DNA from: Sphingomonadaceae bacterium
GTDB lineage: Bacteria; Pseudomonadota; Alphaproteobacteria; Sphingomonadales; Sphingomonadaceae
Assembly: GCA_947446935.1 (NCBI GenBank)
Contig: CANFIV010000046.1
Location: forward strand, 1 to 8,635
Direction of reading: 5' to 3'
DNA length: 8,635 nt
The notes below the pieces were generated by a model that was not told the origin of the DNA, ran no database searches, and worked only from the letters and a program-made list of their open reading frames with translations. Every line of letters starts with the position of its first letter. The first letter of the stretch is position 1. Of this stretch, positions 1 through 6,545 are shown piece by piece. The position numbers and the translations under genes are program-made.

Positions 1-1256
1 ATGGAATCGATCAGATCGACGATCTGGCCGATCTCCTGTGATGAGCGTTCGATTGCGCTCATCGCTGTCATGGCCTCTCCCACCAGCGCGCCGCCTGTCG
101 AGGCATCCTGGGTCGCAAGGCCGATTTCTGACTCGACCTCGCGGGTGCGGTTGGCGGTCGCGGTGACAAGGCTCGCGACATGTTTCATCGCCGCGCTCGA
201 TTCCTCGACGCTGGCGGCCTGCACCTGATTGCGCTCGGCCAAGTCACCCGAAGCGGATCGGATTTCGGCGGCACCCGTGTTGACGCTCTCGACTGAGCCG
301 GCAACGCGCGAGAGCACGTTGTCGAGCCTGTTGGCCGCTGCGTTGTAGGCATGGCGCAAGGCTTCGTATTCGCTCGAGAACGCCGTCTCGACGCGATGCG
401 ACAGATCGCCATCGGCCAACTGACCAAGTGCTTCGCCCATGGCGGTCACGACATGGGCCTGCTTGTCGGCGGCTTCGTGCTGGGCCTCGGCGGCGGTCCG
501 GAACACTTCGATCGCGCGGGTCATATCACCGATCTCGTCGCCCCGGTGCCCTGCGCGGCGGCCAGCGGCAAGATCGCCGGCGGCCATGGCAGACATGACA
601 CCAGCCGTATCGGCCAGCGGATCGAGCACGTGGCGGCTGAGGAGGCGCATGGCCTGCAGGATCAGCCCGACGGTGACGATACCCGCCAGCGCCACCATGG
701 CCATCAAGATCTCGACTGTTGTTGTGCTGGTGGCGACAAGCTCTTGCTGTGCCGCCGTAGCGTGGTCCGTCAGCACGAGGATCGCTTCGCGCTCGCGCTC
801 GAAGATTGACGCCAGCCGTGTTTCGCTCGCCTGTACCGTGGCTGCATCGCCGCGTGACGCCGATGGCAGCAGGACCGTGTTGACTTCCGTCCAGAAAGCT
901 TCGGCTTCCTTGGCCACCTTGTCACGCAGTTCGCCCGCGAGCTTGGGGTCAACGTCATCGGAGGTCCAGCGGGCAAGGCTGTCGCGGTACTGCTTTTCGA
1001 GCGTGGCCAGATCGGCGCGGTTCTGGGCGAGGTGGGCAGGATCTTCAGCGGTCTGCTTGGCCTTGAGCATGGGCTCGACGATGTAGAGCGGCGGGGGCAG
1101 GATATCGGCGGTGAAGCCGGTTATCTTGTCGATGCGGTTTTGCACGGTTCCGCCCACGCGAATATGCTGGACTGCCAGTCCTATGAGCAGGAGCACCACG
1201 GTCACAGCCCCGGCCAAGACAAGACCGCCGCGCTGGCTCTGACTGCGAATGCTCAT
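1..1256 (-). CDS. Methyl-accepting chemotaxis protein, C-terminus beyond window
   Basis: Inner-membrane chemoreceptor that would sense a periplasmic signal and control the CheA/CheW kinase. Only 418 codons lie in the window; the frame is open to base 1. Seen in order: a short basic N-terminus, TM1 at about residues 10-29, a periplasmic domain of about 150 residues (30-180), TM2 at about 181-202, a HAMP domain at about 204-252 (P213, AAGDL, DEIGDM) and a second HAMP-like linker at about 270-306 (LADGDLSHRV). The start of the signalling helix follows, ending at SSQEIGQIVDLIDS. That motif normally comes just before the conserved hairpin tip, so the tip, the return helix and any CheR/CheB tail are missing here. 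The double HAMP-like arrangement is common in alphaproteobacterial MCPs. The ATG at 1256 follows AAGGGA at suitable spacing. The ligand is unknown; the sensor region resembles no specific family I can name. Confidence 0.93.
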   Translation of the reverse strand, partial: MSIRSQSQRGGLVLAGAVTVVLLLIGLAVQHIRVGGTVQNRIDKITGFTADILPPPLYIVEPMLKAKQTAEDPAHLAQNRADLATLEKQYRDSLARWTSDDVDPKLAGELRDKVAKEAEAFWTEVNTVLLPSASRGDAATVQASETRLASIFEREREAILVLTDHATAAQQELVATSTTTVEILMAMVALAGIVTVGLILQAMRLLSRHVLDPLADTAGVMSAMAAGDLAAGRRAGHRGDEIGDMTRAIEVFRTAAEAQHEAADKQAHVVTAMGEALGQLADGDLSHRVETAFSSEYEALRHAYNAAANRLDNVLSRVAGSVESVNTGAAEIRSASGDLAERNQVQAASVEESSAAMKHVASLVTATANRTREVESEIGLATQDASTGGALVGEAMTAMSAIERSSQEIGQIVDLIDS

Positions 1257-1261
1257 ACTTT

Positions 1262-1307
1262 TGGTCCCTTGCATCATATTACGGGACCACTTCTGCCGTG
1301 AGTCCCG
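1262..1307 (-). promoter_or_regulatory. Two mutually exclusive hairpins in the chemoreceptor leader
   Basis: Read in the sense of the chemoreceptor mRNA, three blocks follow one another: CGGGACT (1307-1301), TGGTCCCG (1289-1282) and GGGACCA (1268-1262). The middle block can pair with the last one in a perfect 7-bp stem with a 14-base AT-rich loop. That stem buries the AAGGGA ribosome binding site just before the ATG at 1256. The middle block can instead pair with the first one, giving 7 pairs including one G-U and a 12-base loop, which leaves the ribosome binding site free. The pairing is seen directly in the sequence; a switching role is inferred. A perfect 10-bp palindrome GGAGCGCTCC (1307-1316) abuts the first block. 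The repeats could instead be a DNA operator. Confidence 0.45.
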
Positions 1308-1350
1308 GAGCGCTCCATTAGCCCGGGCAATGCAGATAAAGGTTTGACAC

Positions 1351-1376
1351 GCTAGGGAGCAGTTTTGCCTAGCTCC
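1351..1376. repeat. Two interlaced inverted repeats
   Basis: GCTAGG (1351-1356) and CCTAGC (1368-1373) form a perfect 6-bp inverted repeat with an 11-base spacer. Overlapping it, GGAGC (1356-1360) and GCTCC (1372-1376) form a 5-bp repeat, also with an 11-base spacer, and five T residues follow on the plus strand. The second pair looks like a small plus-strand terminator, but no plus-strand gene precedes it. It lies about 100 bases upstream of the chemoreceptor start, so a regulator site is as likely. An 11-base near-palindrome CGTTATTAACG sits nearby at 1385-1395. Confidence 0.35.
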
Positions 1377-1395
1377 TTTTTCGTCGTTATTAACG

Positions 1396-1429
1396 AAACT
1401 ACCAAGGCGGTAACACTAGGCTTTCCGCC
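1396..1429 (-). terminator. Weak possible terminator after ribH
   Basis: Downstream of the ribH stop on the minus strand, GGCGG (1429-1425) and CCGCC (1410-1406) can pair, with two further A-T pairs after one mismatch. The tract that follows, TTGGTAGTT, is only partly T-rich. This is the best candidate end for the ribBX-ribH transcript, but it is much weaker than the terminator after the receptor gene. Confidence 0.25.
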
Positions 1430-1494
1430 AATTAATACGCCGAAACGGACCTTTCTTCCCGCAGCAGGTCTACGTGGCTGCACATATGCCTGGT

Positions 1495-1914
1495 TCAGGT
1501 ATATTTCGTGCGCAAAGCCAGCAGCGCCATGGCTGCGGCAGCCGCCTCGCCGCCCTTGTTCTTCTGTGCGGGATCGGCCCGGACGAGTGCCTGGGCCTCG
1601 TTCTCGACCGTAAGGATGCCGTTGCCGATTGCAATGCCGTCCATGGTCAGCGCCATCACGCCCCGGGCGCTTTCGCCGGCAACGATCTCGAAATGATAGG
1701 TCTCGCCGCGGATCACCACGCCAATCGCGACATAGCCGTCGAAATCGCCGGACTGATCGGCCAGCGCGATCGCGCCGGGAATCTCGAGCGCCCCCGGCAC
1801 AGTGAGCACCTCGACCTTGTGCCCGGCGTCTTTGAGCGCCTTGCTTGCGCCCGCCACGAGCATGTCGTTGAGGTGATCGTAGAAGCGCGCTTCGACAATG
1901 AGGAACTTGGCCAT
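1495..1914 (-). CDS. ribH: 6,7-dimethyl-8-ribityllumazine synthase
   Basis: Cytoplasmic enzyme of riboflavin synthesis that condenses 3,4-dihydroxy-2-butanone 4-phosphate with 5-amino-6-ribitylaminouracil to give lumazine, the substrate of riboflavin synthase. The 139-residue length is at the short end for the family, which often has about 150; the N-terminal lead-in is trimmed. Family motifs are clear: ARFYDHLND near residue 9, VPGALEIP at 39-46, [12 protein letters not shown] at 65-76 with the catalytic-type histidine at H74, and [15 protein letters not shown] at 100-114, where R112 matches the phosphate-binding arginine. NKGGEAA follows at 119-125. The ATG lies 6 bases after the ribBX stop and the GGAG in the last codons of ribBX serves as ribosome binding site, so the two genes are probably translationally coupled. 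Its substrate is made by the upstream gene product. Confidence 0.97.
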   Translation of the reverse strand: MAKFLIVEARFYDHLNDMLVAGASKALKDAGHKVEVLTVPGALEIPGAIALADQSGDFDGYVAIGVVIRGETYHFEIVAGESARGVMALTMDGIAIGNGILTVENEAQALVRADPAQKNKGGEAAAAAMALLALRTKYT

Positions 1915-1920
1915 GCGTGC

Positions 1921-3189
1921 TTACTCCACCAGAATCGGCTTTTCGCCGACGATATTGAGGCCGTATCCTTCGATAGCGACCACGTTGCGATGCGAATTGG
2001 TGAGCAGCACCATGTCGTGAATGCCCAGGTCCGCAAGGATTTGCGCACCGATGCCATAACTGCGCAGGTCCATCTCGCCCGCTTGCCCGCTGATTTCCGC
2101 ATGCAGCGCATCACCGCTGCTCGGCATCAGCAACACGATCACGCCGGCTCCCGCCGCCCCGATTTCGCCCATCGCGCGCTGCAGAATACGTTTACGCGGG
2201 CCGGGCTGGCCGAGCACATCGGACAGGATCGAAATGCCGTGCATGCGCACAAGCGTCGGCTCGCCGGCCCGCACTGCGCCTTTTTGCAAAACGAGATGCG
2301 ATGAGCCGTCGATCTTGTTGCGATAAGTCCGGATCGTCCAGTCGCCGCCGTAGTCTGAAACGAACGGTGCCACACCGACGCATTCGACGAGGTGATCGTG
2401 GCGGCGGCGGTATTCGATGAGATCGCGGATCGTGCCCATCTTGAGCCCGTGGCGGCGCGCGAAGGGGACAAGATCGTCCATCCGCGCCATCGTGCCATCG
2501 TCCTTCATGATCTCGCAGATCACGCCCGAAGGATTGAGGCCTGCGAGCCGCGAAATATCGACCGCAGCCTCTGTATGCCCCGCGCGCACCAGCACGCCGC
2601 CGTCGCGCGCGATCAGCGGGAAGACGTGGCCGGGCGTCACGATATCGTCGCGGGTCTTCGCCGCATCGACTGCAACCGCCACTGTGCGCGCGCGGTCGGC
2701 GGCGGAAATGCCGGTGGTCACGCCTTCGCGCGCCTCGATCGAGACGGTGAAGGCGGTTTCGTGCCGCGTGCCGTTGTTGCGGCTCATCAGTTCAAGACCG
2801 AGTTGCTCGCAGCGCGGGCGGGTGAGGGTGAGGCAGATCAGGCCGCGACCATGGGTCGCCATGAAATTGATCGCATCAGGGGTGGCCATCTGGGCGGGGA
2901 TGACCAGATCGCCCTCGTTCTCGCGGTCCTCGTCATCAACCAGAATGAACATCCGCCCGTTGCGCGCCTCGTCGATGATTTCCTCGATCGGCACGAGCGC
3001 GGGCGCGTCGTCGCTTTCGTTGAGCACGCGCTCGAGCTTGGCGAGCGTATCGGCGGTCGGGTTCCACCCGGGCAGGGTAAGATCGCGCAAGGTGTTGGCA
3101 TGGAGCCCCGCAGCCCGGGCAAGGCCGGAACGGGACATGCCACCTTCGACAACGAGGCGGCGGATCTGATCGATGAGGGTGCTGGACAT
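1921..3189 (-). CDS. ribB: DHBP synthase with N-terminal HTH and degenerate GCHII domain (RibBX)
   Basis: Makes 3,4-dihydroxy-2-butanone 4-phosphate from ribulose 5-phosphate for riboflavin synthesis. The 422 residues fall into three parts. Residues about 17-58 resemble a Cro/Xre helix-turn-helix (GLARAAGLHANTLRDL). Residues about 66-262 are a complete RibB domain: DEDRENEGD at 86-94, GVTTGISAADR at 156-166, GHTEA with H205 at 204-208, and E226 in the ICEIMKDDG motif. Residues about 270-422 align with GTP cyclohydrolase II, but the three zinc cysteines are gone (no cysteine after C270) and the RQEGRGIGL motif is replaced. The LRSYGIGAQIL and LLTN segments remain. RibB proteins with such an inactive RibA-like tail are known in Proteobacteria as RibBX, so this protein should not supply GTP cyclohydrolase II activity. 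The ATG at 3189 is the start that includes the whole HTH; no strong ribosome binding site precedes it. Cotranscribed with ribH. Confidence 0.93.
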   Translation of the reverse strand: MSSTLIDQIRRLVVEGGMSRSGLARAAGLHANTLRDLTLPGWNPTADTLAKLERVLNESDDAPALVPIEEIIDEARNGRMFILVDDEDRENEGDLVIPAQMATPDAINFMATHGRGLICLTLTRPRCEQLGLELMSRNNGTRHETAFTVSIEAREGVTTGISAADRARTVAVAVDAAKTRDDIVTPGHVFPLIARDGGVLVRAGHTEAAVDISRLAGLNPSGVICEIMKDDGTMARMDDLVPFARRHGLKMGTIRDLIEYRRRHDHLVECVGVAPFVSDYGGDWTIRTYRNKIDGSSHLVLQKGAVRAGEPTLVRMHGISILSDVLGQPGPRKRILQRAMGEIGAAGAGVIVLLMPSSGDALHAEISGQAGEMDLRSYGIGAQILADLGIHDMVLLTNSHRNVVAIEGYGLNIVGEKPILVE

Positions 3190-3195
3190 ATCGAT

Positions 3196-3224
3196 GCTAT
3201 TTCACACCACAATGTGAATTGCAA
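3196..3224 (-). promoter_or_regulatory. Tentative ribBX-ribH promoter
   Basis: On the minus strand TTGCAA (3224-3219) could be a -35 box, with AATAGC (3201-3196) at 17-base spacing as a poor -10 box. If so, the palindrome at 3201-3218 fills the spacer, a classic repressor position, and transcription would begin close to the ATG at 3189. A nearly leaderless mRNA would fit the lack of a clear ribosome binding site. The -10 match is only three of six bases. Confidence 0.25.
3201..3218. promoter_or_regulatory. Perfect palindrome upstream of ribBX, candidate operator
   Basis: TTCACA (3201-3206) and TGTGAA (3213-3218) form a perfect inverted repeat around a 6-base spacer, ending 12 bases before the ribBX start codon. 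A related half site, ATCACA, lies 33 bases away at 3234-3239. The symmetry suits a dimeric HTH protein. The arms face the opposite way from the CRP consensus, so a CRP site is unlikely. The RibBX HTH domain is one possible ligand, by inference only. Confidence 0.45.
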
Positions 3225-3361
3225 GACCGCTCTATCACATTTGAATCGCATTTTCGTAGATCTGATTCGGGCTTGGTGCCTCAAACCGCGTTGGACGGTT
3301 GCTTCTGCGTCACAGTCCCTGTTGGATGCCGCTACGGAAAGGGACAAATTTAATTAAGCGG

Positions 3362-3388
3362 TTGACAACGAAGGTGTCCCGCTATGTT
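3362..3388 (+). promoter_or_regulatory. Probable promoter of the TonB-dependent receptor gene
   Basis: A perfect TTGACA (3362-3367) is followed by TATGTT (3383-3388) with a 15-base spacer, shorter than the usual 17. The AT-rich AAATTTAATTAA block just upstream may act as an UP element. The -35 box lies within GTTGACAAC, which is symmetrical apart from its central base. The short spacer suggests either a promoter needing an activator or a -10 box placed two bases further on. Confidence 0.45.
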
Positions 3389-3390
3389 CT

Positions 3391-3410
3391 AGGGTCAGAA
3401 GGTCGACCCT
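3391..3410 (+). promoter_or_regulatory. Inverted repeat at the expected transcription start
   Basis: AGGGTC (3391-3396) and GACCCT (3405-3410) form a perfect 6-bp inverted repeat with an 8-base spacer, and the right half contains the 8-bp palindrome GGTCGACC. It lies directly after the proposed -10 box of the receptor promoter. It could be a repressor operator or a small hairpin at the 5' end of the mRNA. The regulator is unknown. Confidence 0.35.
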
Positions 3411-3450
3411 CAAAAATGATGGGCGCCGCTGAAGAGAGAGGAATACTGAT

Positions 3451-6408
3451 ATGAGGGGCAAACTTACCCTGCTCGCAGGTGTGTGCGCAGCAGCCGTAGC
3501 AACGCCGTCGTTCGCGCAGACCGCGCAGCCGGCCGCAGCCAGCGCAGCCGGCCCAGGTGTTGAAGAAATCATCGTGACCGCCCAGCGCCAATCGCAGCGT
3601 CTGCAGACGGTGCCGATCGCAATCAGCGCGTTCACAGCCGAAGGTATTGAGAAGCAGCAGATCAAGAATCCGCTCGATCTGCAGCTCAGCCTGCCGAACG
3701 TCACTTTCACCAAGACGAACTTCACGACTTCCAGCTTCACCATCCGCGGCATCGGCGATCTTTGCACCGGCGTGACCTGCGACAGCGCGACCGCTATTCA
3801 CCTCAACGACGCGCCGCTGTTCTTCACCCGCCTGTTTGAAGGCGAGTTCTATGATCTGGGGCAGATCGAAGTGCTGCGCGGACCGCAGGGCACCCTGTTC
3901 GGTCGCAACGCCACTTCGGGCGTGGTCAACTTCCGTACCGCCAAGCCCGATCTCAACGGCTTCGGTGCTTCGGGTGAGGCCGAATACGGCAATTACAACT
4001 CGATCCGCGTGAAGGGCATGGTCAATGTGCCGCTCAGCGATACCCTCGCGGTGCGCGCAGCCGGCTATTACCTGAAGCGTGATGGCTACACCAAGAACCT
4101 CTATGACGGTAAGGACCTCGACGACCGCGACATGTACGGTCTGCGCGGCTCGCTGACATGGCAGCCGTCCTCGTCCACCACGATCGACCTCATGGGCCAG
4201 TACTTCCATGAGAAGGACAGCCGCCTGCGCATTCAGAAGCAGTATTGCCAGAACGATCCCACCGGCATTCTGGGCTGCCTCAACACCACCCGCGGCACCG
4301 GCACAACCAACAGCAACGCACTGCTCGCCGGTATCCTGACTTCGCGGGAATTCTTTGCCCTTCGCGGCCTGCCGACCGCCTTTGCCCTCGGCAGCGTCTA
4401 TGGCCCGAGCACGTATGGCAATGTGGTCAATCCGAAGGACCCGCGCGAAGTCAGCACCGATTTCACGCCGACTTACGCCACCTCGGAAACGATCCTTCAG
4501 GGCATTTTGCGGCAGGATATCGGCGACAAGCTGAGCCTCAAGGTCGAAGGCAACTACCAGAAGGTCAAGATCGACTCGCAGCAGGACTACAACCTCGCTG
4601 TCACCGACCGCACGAGCTACGCAGCCGGTCTCGGCGCGCTTGCCGCGGCTGGTGCCGGCCTGCTCGGGCCCGGCCTCAAGGCTTACCTGGGCCCGGTCGC
4701 CTCCGCGCTCATTCCGAATGGCCCAGCCGGCAATCTCTGCACCTCGCAGGGTGAATCCAGCGGTACCGGCGTGTTCGGTGGCCACAGCGTTTGCGCCAGT
4801 TCGCCGCTCGATTTCGACCGGTCGAATCAGGAGCAGGAAGCCTGGACCGGGGAAGCGGTGCTCACCACGAAGTTTGACGGGCCGATCAACTTCCTGCTCG
4901 GCGGGATCTACGGCAAGTACACCGTCAAGGAGAACAGCTACTACGTCAGCTCGTTCGGTCTGGACTACTTCGCAGGCGTGGTCGGCGCGTTCACGGCGCT
5001 GGGTGCCGGTGCTCCTCCGTCGTACCTTGCCACCCCGGCCTACCGCAACAATGGTGCGGCCGACGGCTACAAGCTCACGACCTACGGCCTGTTTGGCGAA
5101 GGCTACTGGAAGATGAGCGATCGTCTGAAGTTGACCGTGGGCGTGCGCTATAACAACGACAAGAAGACGATCCGGGCACGTACGACCCTGTTCAGCTTCC
5201 TTGCGCCGCAGGGCAGCACCAATGCCTACGACTCGCCGTTCATCGGATCCTACGATGCCGATCCGGGCATTGCTGGGAACCAGCTGTACCAAGAGCGCCA
5301 GGTCAAGTTCGGTGAGTTCACCGGTCGTGCGGTGCTTGATTTCCAGATTTCGCCCGATCACCTGATCTATGCGTCGTACTCGCGCGGCTACAAGTCGGGC
5401 GGCATCAACCCGCCGCTGTCGCCGATCTTCTCGGTGCCCGAAACCTTCAACCCCGAATTCGTCAATTCGTTCGAAGTCGGCTCGAAGAACACCTTTGGCA
5501 ATGGCGCGCTGCAGCTGAACCTCACCGGGTTCTACTACAAGTACAAGGATCTCCAGCTTTCGCGCATCGTGGCGCGTACCTCGGTCAACGATAACGTCAG
5601 TGCCAACATCTACGGTGTTGAAGCTGAAGCCATCGTGCGCCCGATCCGTCCGCTCACGATCAACATGAACTTCAGCTACCTGCATTCCGAAGTTTCGCAG
5701 GACAAGCTGCTGTCCAACCCGCGTGACTTCGGCGCGGGCCGCAAGGACGCTGTGATCATCAAGGACATCACCAACGCGGCAAACTGCGCGGTGGGCTCGA
5801 ACTCGGGCAATGTTGCGGGGGTCAATGCCTTCGTGAACACCGCCAATGCTCTGATGAACGCCGGGCAGATCCCGGGGATCGTCGGTGGCGCCGGGCTCAA
5901 GAACACGACGCCGTTCCCTGCTGGTGGCGGGATCGCTTCGACCGGTGCCTATTCGGTCTGCGCCGTGCTCAGCGCGCTGGCGCCGACGGTCGGCAACGCT
6001 CCGGGCATCGGCGGTGTCACGGTCTATTCGTCGGGTATCCCGGTGAATATCCGTGGCAACAAGCTGCCCGGTGCGCCCAACGTGAAGTTCTCGGCCGGCG
6101 TGCAGTATGCCGCACCGGTCGGCAATCTCACGCTGACCCCGCGTGTCGATTTGAACTTCACCGGCAAGTCGGATGGCACGATCTTCAATGGCGTGATCGA
6201 CAAGATCCCCTCGTTCACCCAGCTGAACGCGCAGATCCAGCTCGATGGTCCGGAGAAGAAGTGGTACATCCGCGGCTTCATCCAGAACATCACCAACGAC
6301 AACTCGGTGACCGGCCTCTACGTGACCGACCAGTCCTCGGGTAACTTCACCAACGTGTTCACGCTTGAACCGCGCCGCTACGGCGTTGCGGCCGGCTTCA
6401 AGTTCTGA
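3451..6408 (+). CDS. TonB-dependent outer-membrane receptor
   Basis: Outer-membrane gated channel for energised uptake of a substrate into the periplasm using TonB-ExbB-ExbD. The 985 residues begin with a signal peptide (residues 1-22, cleavage after SFA). A TonB-box-like EEIIVTAQR follows at 38-46. The plug domain spans about 52-165, with the hallmark IEVLRGPQGTLFGRNATSG at 139-157. The rest is a beta-barrel ending in YGVAAGFKF with the expected terminal phenylalanine. It is long for the family because of several Gly/Ala-rich insertions that are probably external loops. The mature protein has exactly eight cysteines in four close pairs: 105/110, 266/276, 430/448 and 779/837. The ATG at 3451 follows an AGAGAGGA ribosome binding site. 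The substrate is unknown; the downstream secreted amidohydrolase hints at an amide or related organic compound rather than an iron siderophore. Confidence 0.96.
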   Translation: MRGKLTLLAGVCAAAVATPSFAQTAQPAAASAAGPGVEEIIVTAQRQSQRLQTVPIAISAFTAEGIEKQQIKNPLDLQLSLPNVTFTKTNFTTSSFTIRGIGDLCTGVTCDSATAIHLNDAPLFFTRLFEGEFYDLGQIEVLRGPQGTLFGRNATSGVVNFRTAKPDLNGFGASGEAEYGNYNSIRVKGMVNVPLSDTLAVRAAGYYLKRDGYTKNLYDGKDLDDRDMYGLRGSLTWQPSSSTTIDLMGQYFHEKDSRLRIQKQYCQNDPTGILGCLNTTRGTGTTNSNALLAGILTSREFFALRGLPTAFALGSVYGPSTYGNVVNPKDPREVSTDFTPTYATSETILQGILRQDIGDKLSLKVEGNYQKVKIDSQQDYNLAVTDRTSYAAGLGALAAAGAGLLGPGLKAYLGPVASALIPNGPAGNLCTSQGESSGTGVFGGHSVCASSPLDFDRSNQEQEAWTGEAVLTTKFDGPINFLLGGIYGKYTVKENSYYVSSFGLDYFAGVVGAFTALGAGAPPSYLATPAYRNNGAADGYKLTTYGLFGEGYWKMSDRLKLTVGVRYNNDKKTIRARTTLFSFLAPQGSTNAYDSPFIGSYDADPGIAGNQLYQERQVKFGEFTGRAVLDFQISPDHLIYASYSRGYKSGGINPPLSPIFSVPETFNPEFVNSFEVGSKNTFGNGALQLNLTGFYYKYKDLQLSRIVARTSVNDNVSANIYGVEAEAIVRPIRPLTINMNFSYLHSEVSQDKLLSNPRDFGAGRKDAVIIKDITNAANCAVGSNSGNVAGVNAFVNTANALMNAGQIPGIVGGAGLKNTTPFPAGGGIASTGAYSVCAVLSALAPTVGNAPGIGGVTVYSSGIPVNIRGNKLPGAPNVKFSAGVQYAAPVGNLTLTPRVDLNFTGKSDGTIFNGVIDKIPSFTQLNAQIQLDGPEKKWYIRGFIQNITNDNSVTGLYVTDQSSGNFTNVFTLEPRRYGVAAGFKF

Positions 6409-6426
6409 GCCGATAAGCAAAGCGGG

Positions 6427-6445
6427 TCCGGCGCGCCGGGCCGGA
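6427..6445 (+). repeat. GC-rich hairpin after the receptor stop codon
   Basis: TCCGGC (6427-6432) pairs with GCCGGA (6440-6445) around a 7-base loop, followed by AAAA. An alternative is the 12-bp palindrome CCGGCGCGCCGG (6428-6439). It precedes the main terminator and may act with it or protect the 3' end of the message. Confidence 0.4.
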
Positions 6446-6453
6446 AAATGCAG

Positions 6454-6482
6454 GGCGCCGGGGGGAAACCTCCGGCGCCTTT
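6454..6482 (+). terminator. Strong intrinsic terminator of the receptor gene
   Basis: An 11-bp stem pairs 6454-6464 with 6469-6479, with a single G-T wobble, and is capped by a GAAA tetraloop. TTTGCTTTG follows as a short T-rich tract. Outer copies GCAAAGC (6417-6423) and GCTTTGC (6483-6489) could extend pairing around both hairpins. It should separate most receptor transcription from the amidohydrolase gene, although read-through is possible. Confidence 0.75.
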
Positions 6483-6545
6483 GCTTTGCGCATGGCCGGG
6501 GCCGCGTGGTATCAAATCAGGAAATGTCAGGGGGAGGCACGCGCA

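Noticed and set aside
351..1301. Several plus-strand frames over the chemoreceptor gene
   Set aside because: They overlap a clear MCP on the minus strand and show only low-complexity shadow translations.
1356..1381. A plus-strand intrinsic terminator (GGAGC stem with five T residues)
   Set aside because: There is no plus-strand gene upstream to terminate and the stem is only 5 bp; kept as an inverted repeat instead.
2392..3357. A 321-codon plus-strand frame opposite ribBX
   Set aside because: Shadow of a strongly supported riboflavin gene in GC-rich DNA; no recognisable motif or ribosome binding site.
3190..3450. An FMN riboswitch upstream of ribBX
   Set aside because: I looked for the conserved multi-stem RFN pattern in this gap and did not see it; the ribBX leader also seems too short.
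3382..6420. A 1012-codon minus-strand frame open opposite the whole receptor gene
   Set aside because: Its codons are in exact register with the sense codons, so it stays open simply because the receptor gene avoids TTA, CTA and TCA. Its translation is rich in Arg, Glu and Asp repeats with no recognisable domain, while the plus strand has a signal peptide, plug and barrel motifs.
6486..6545. A longer amidohydrolase starting at 6486
   Set aside because: This ATG directly abuts the intrinsic terminator, has no ribosome binding site and would put 20 residues before the signal peptide; the ATG at 6546 has a good GGGGAGG.
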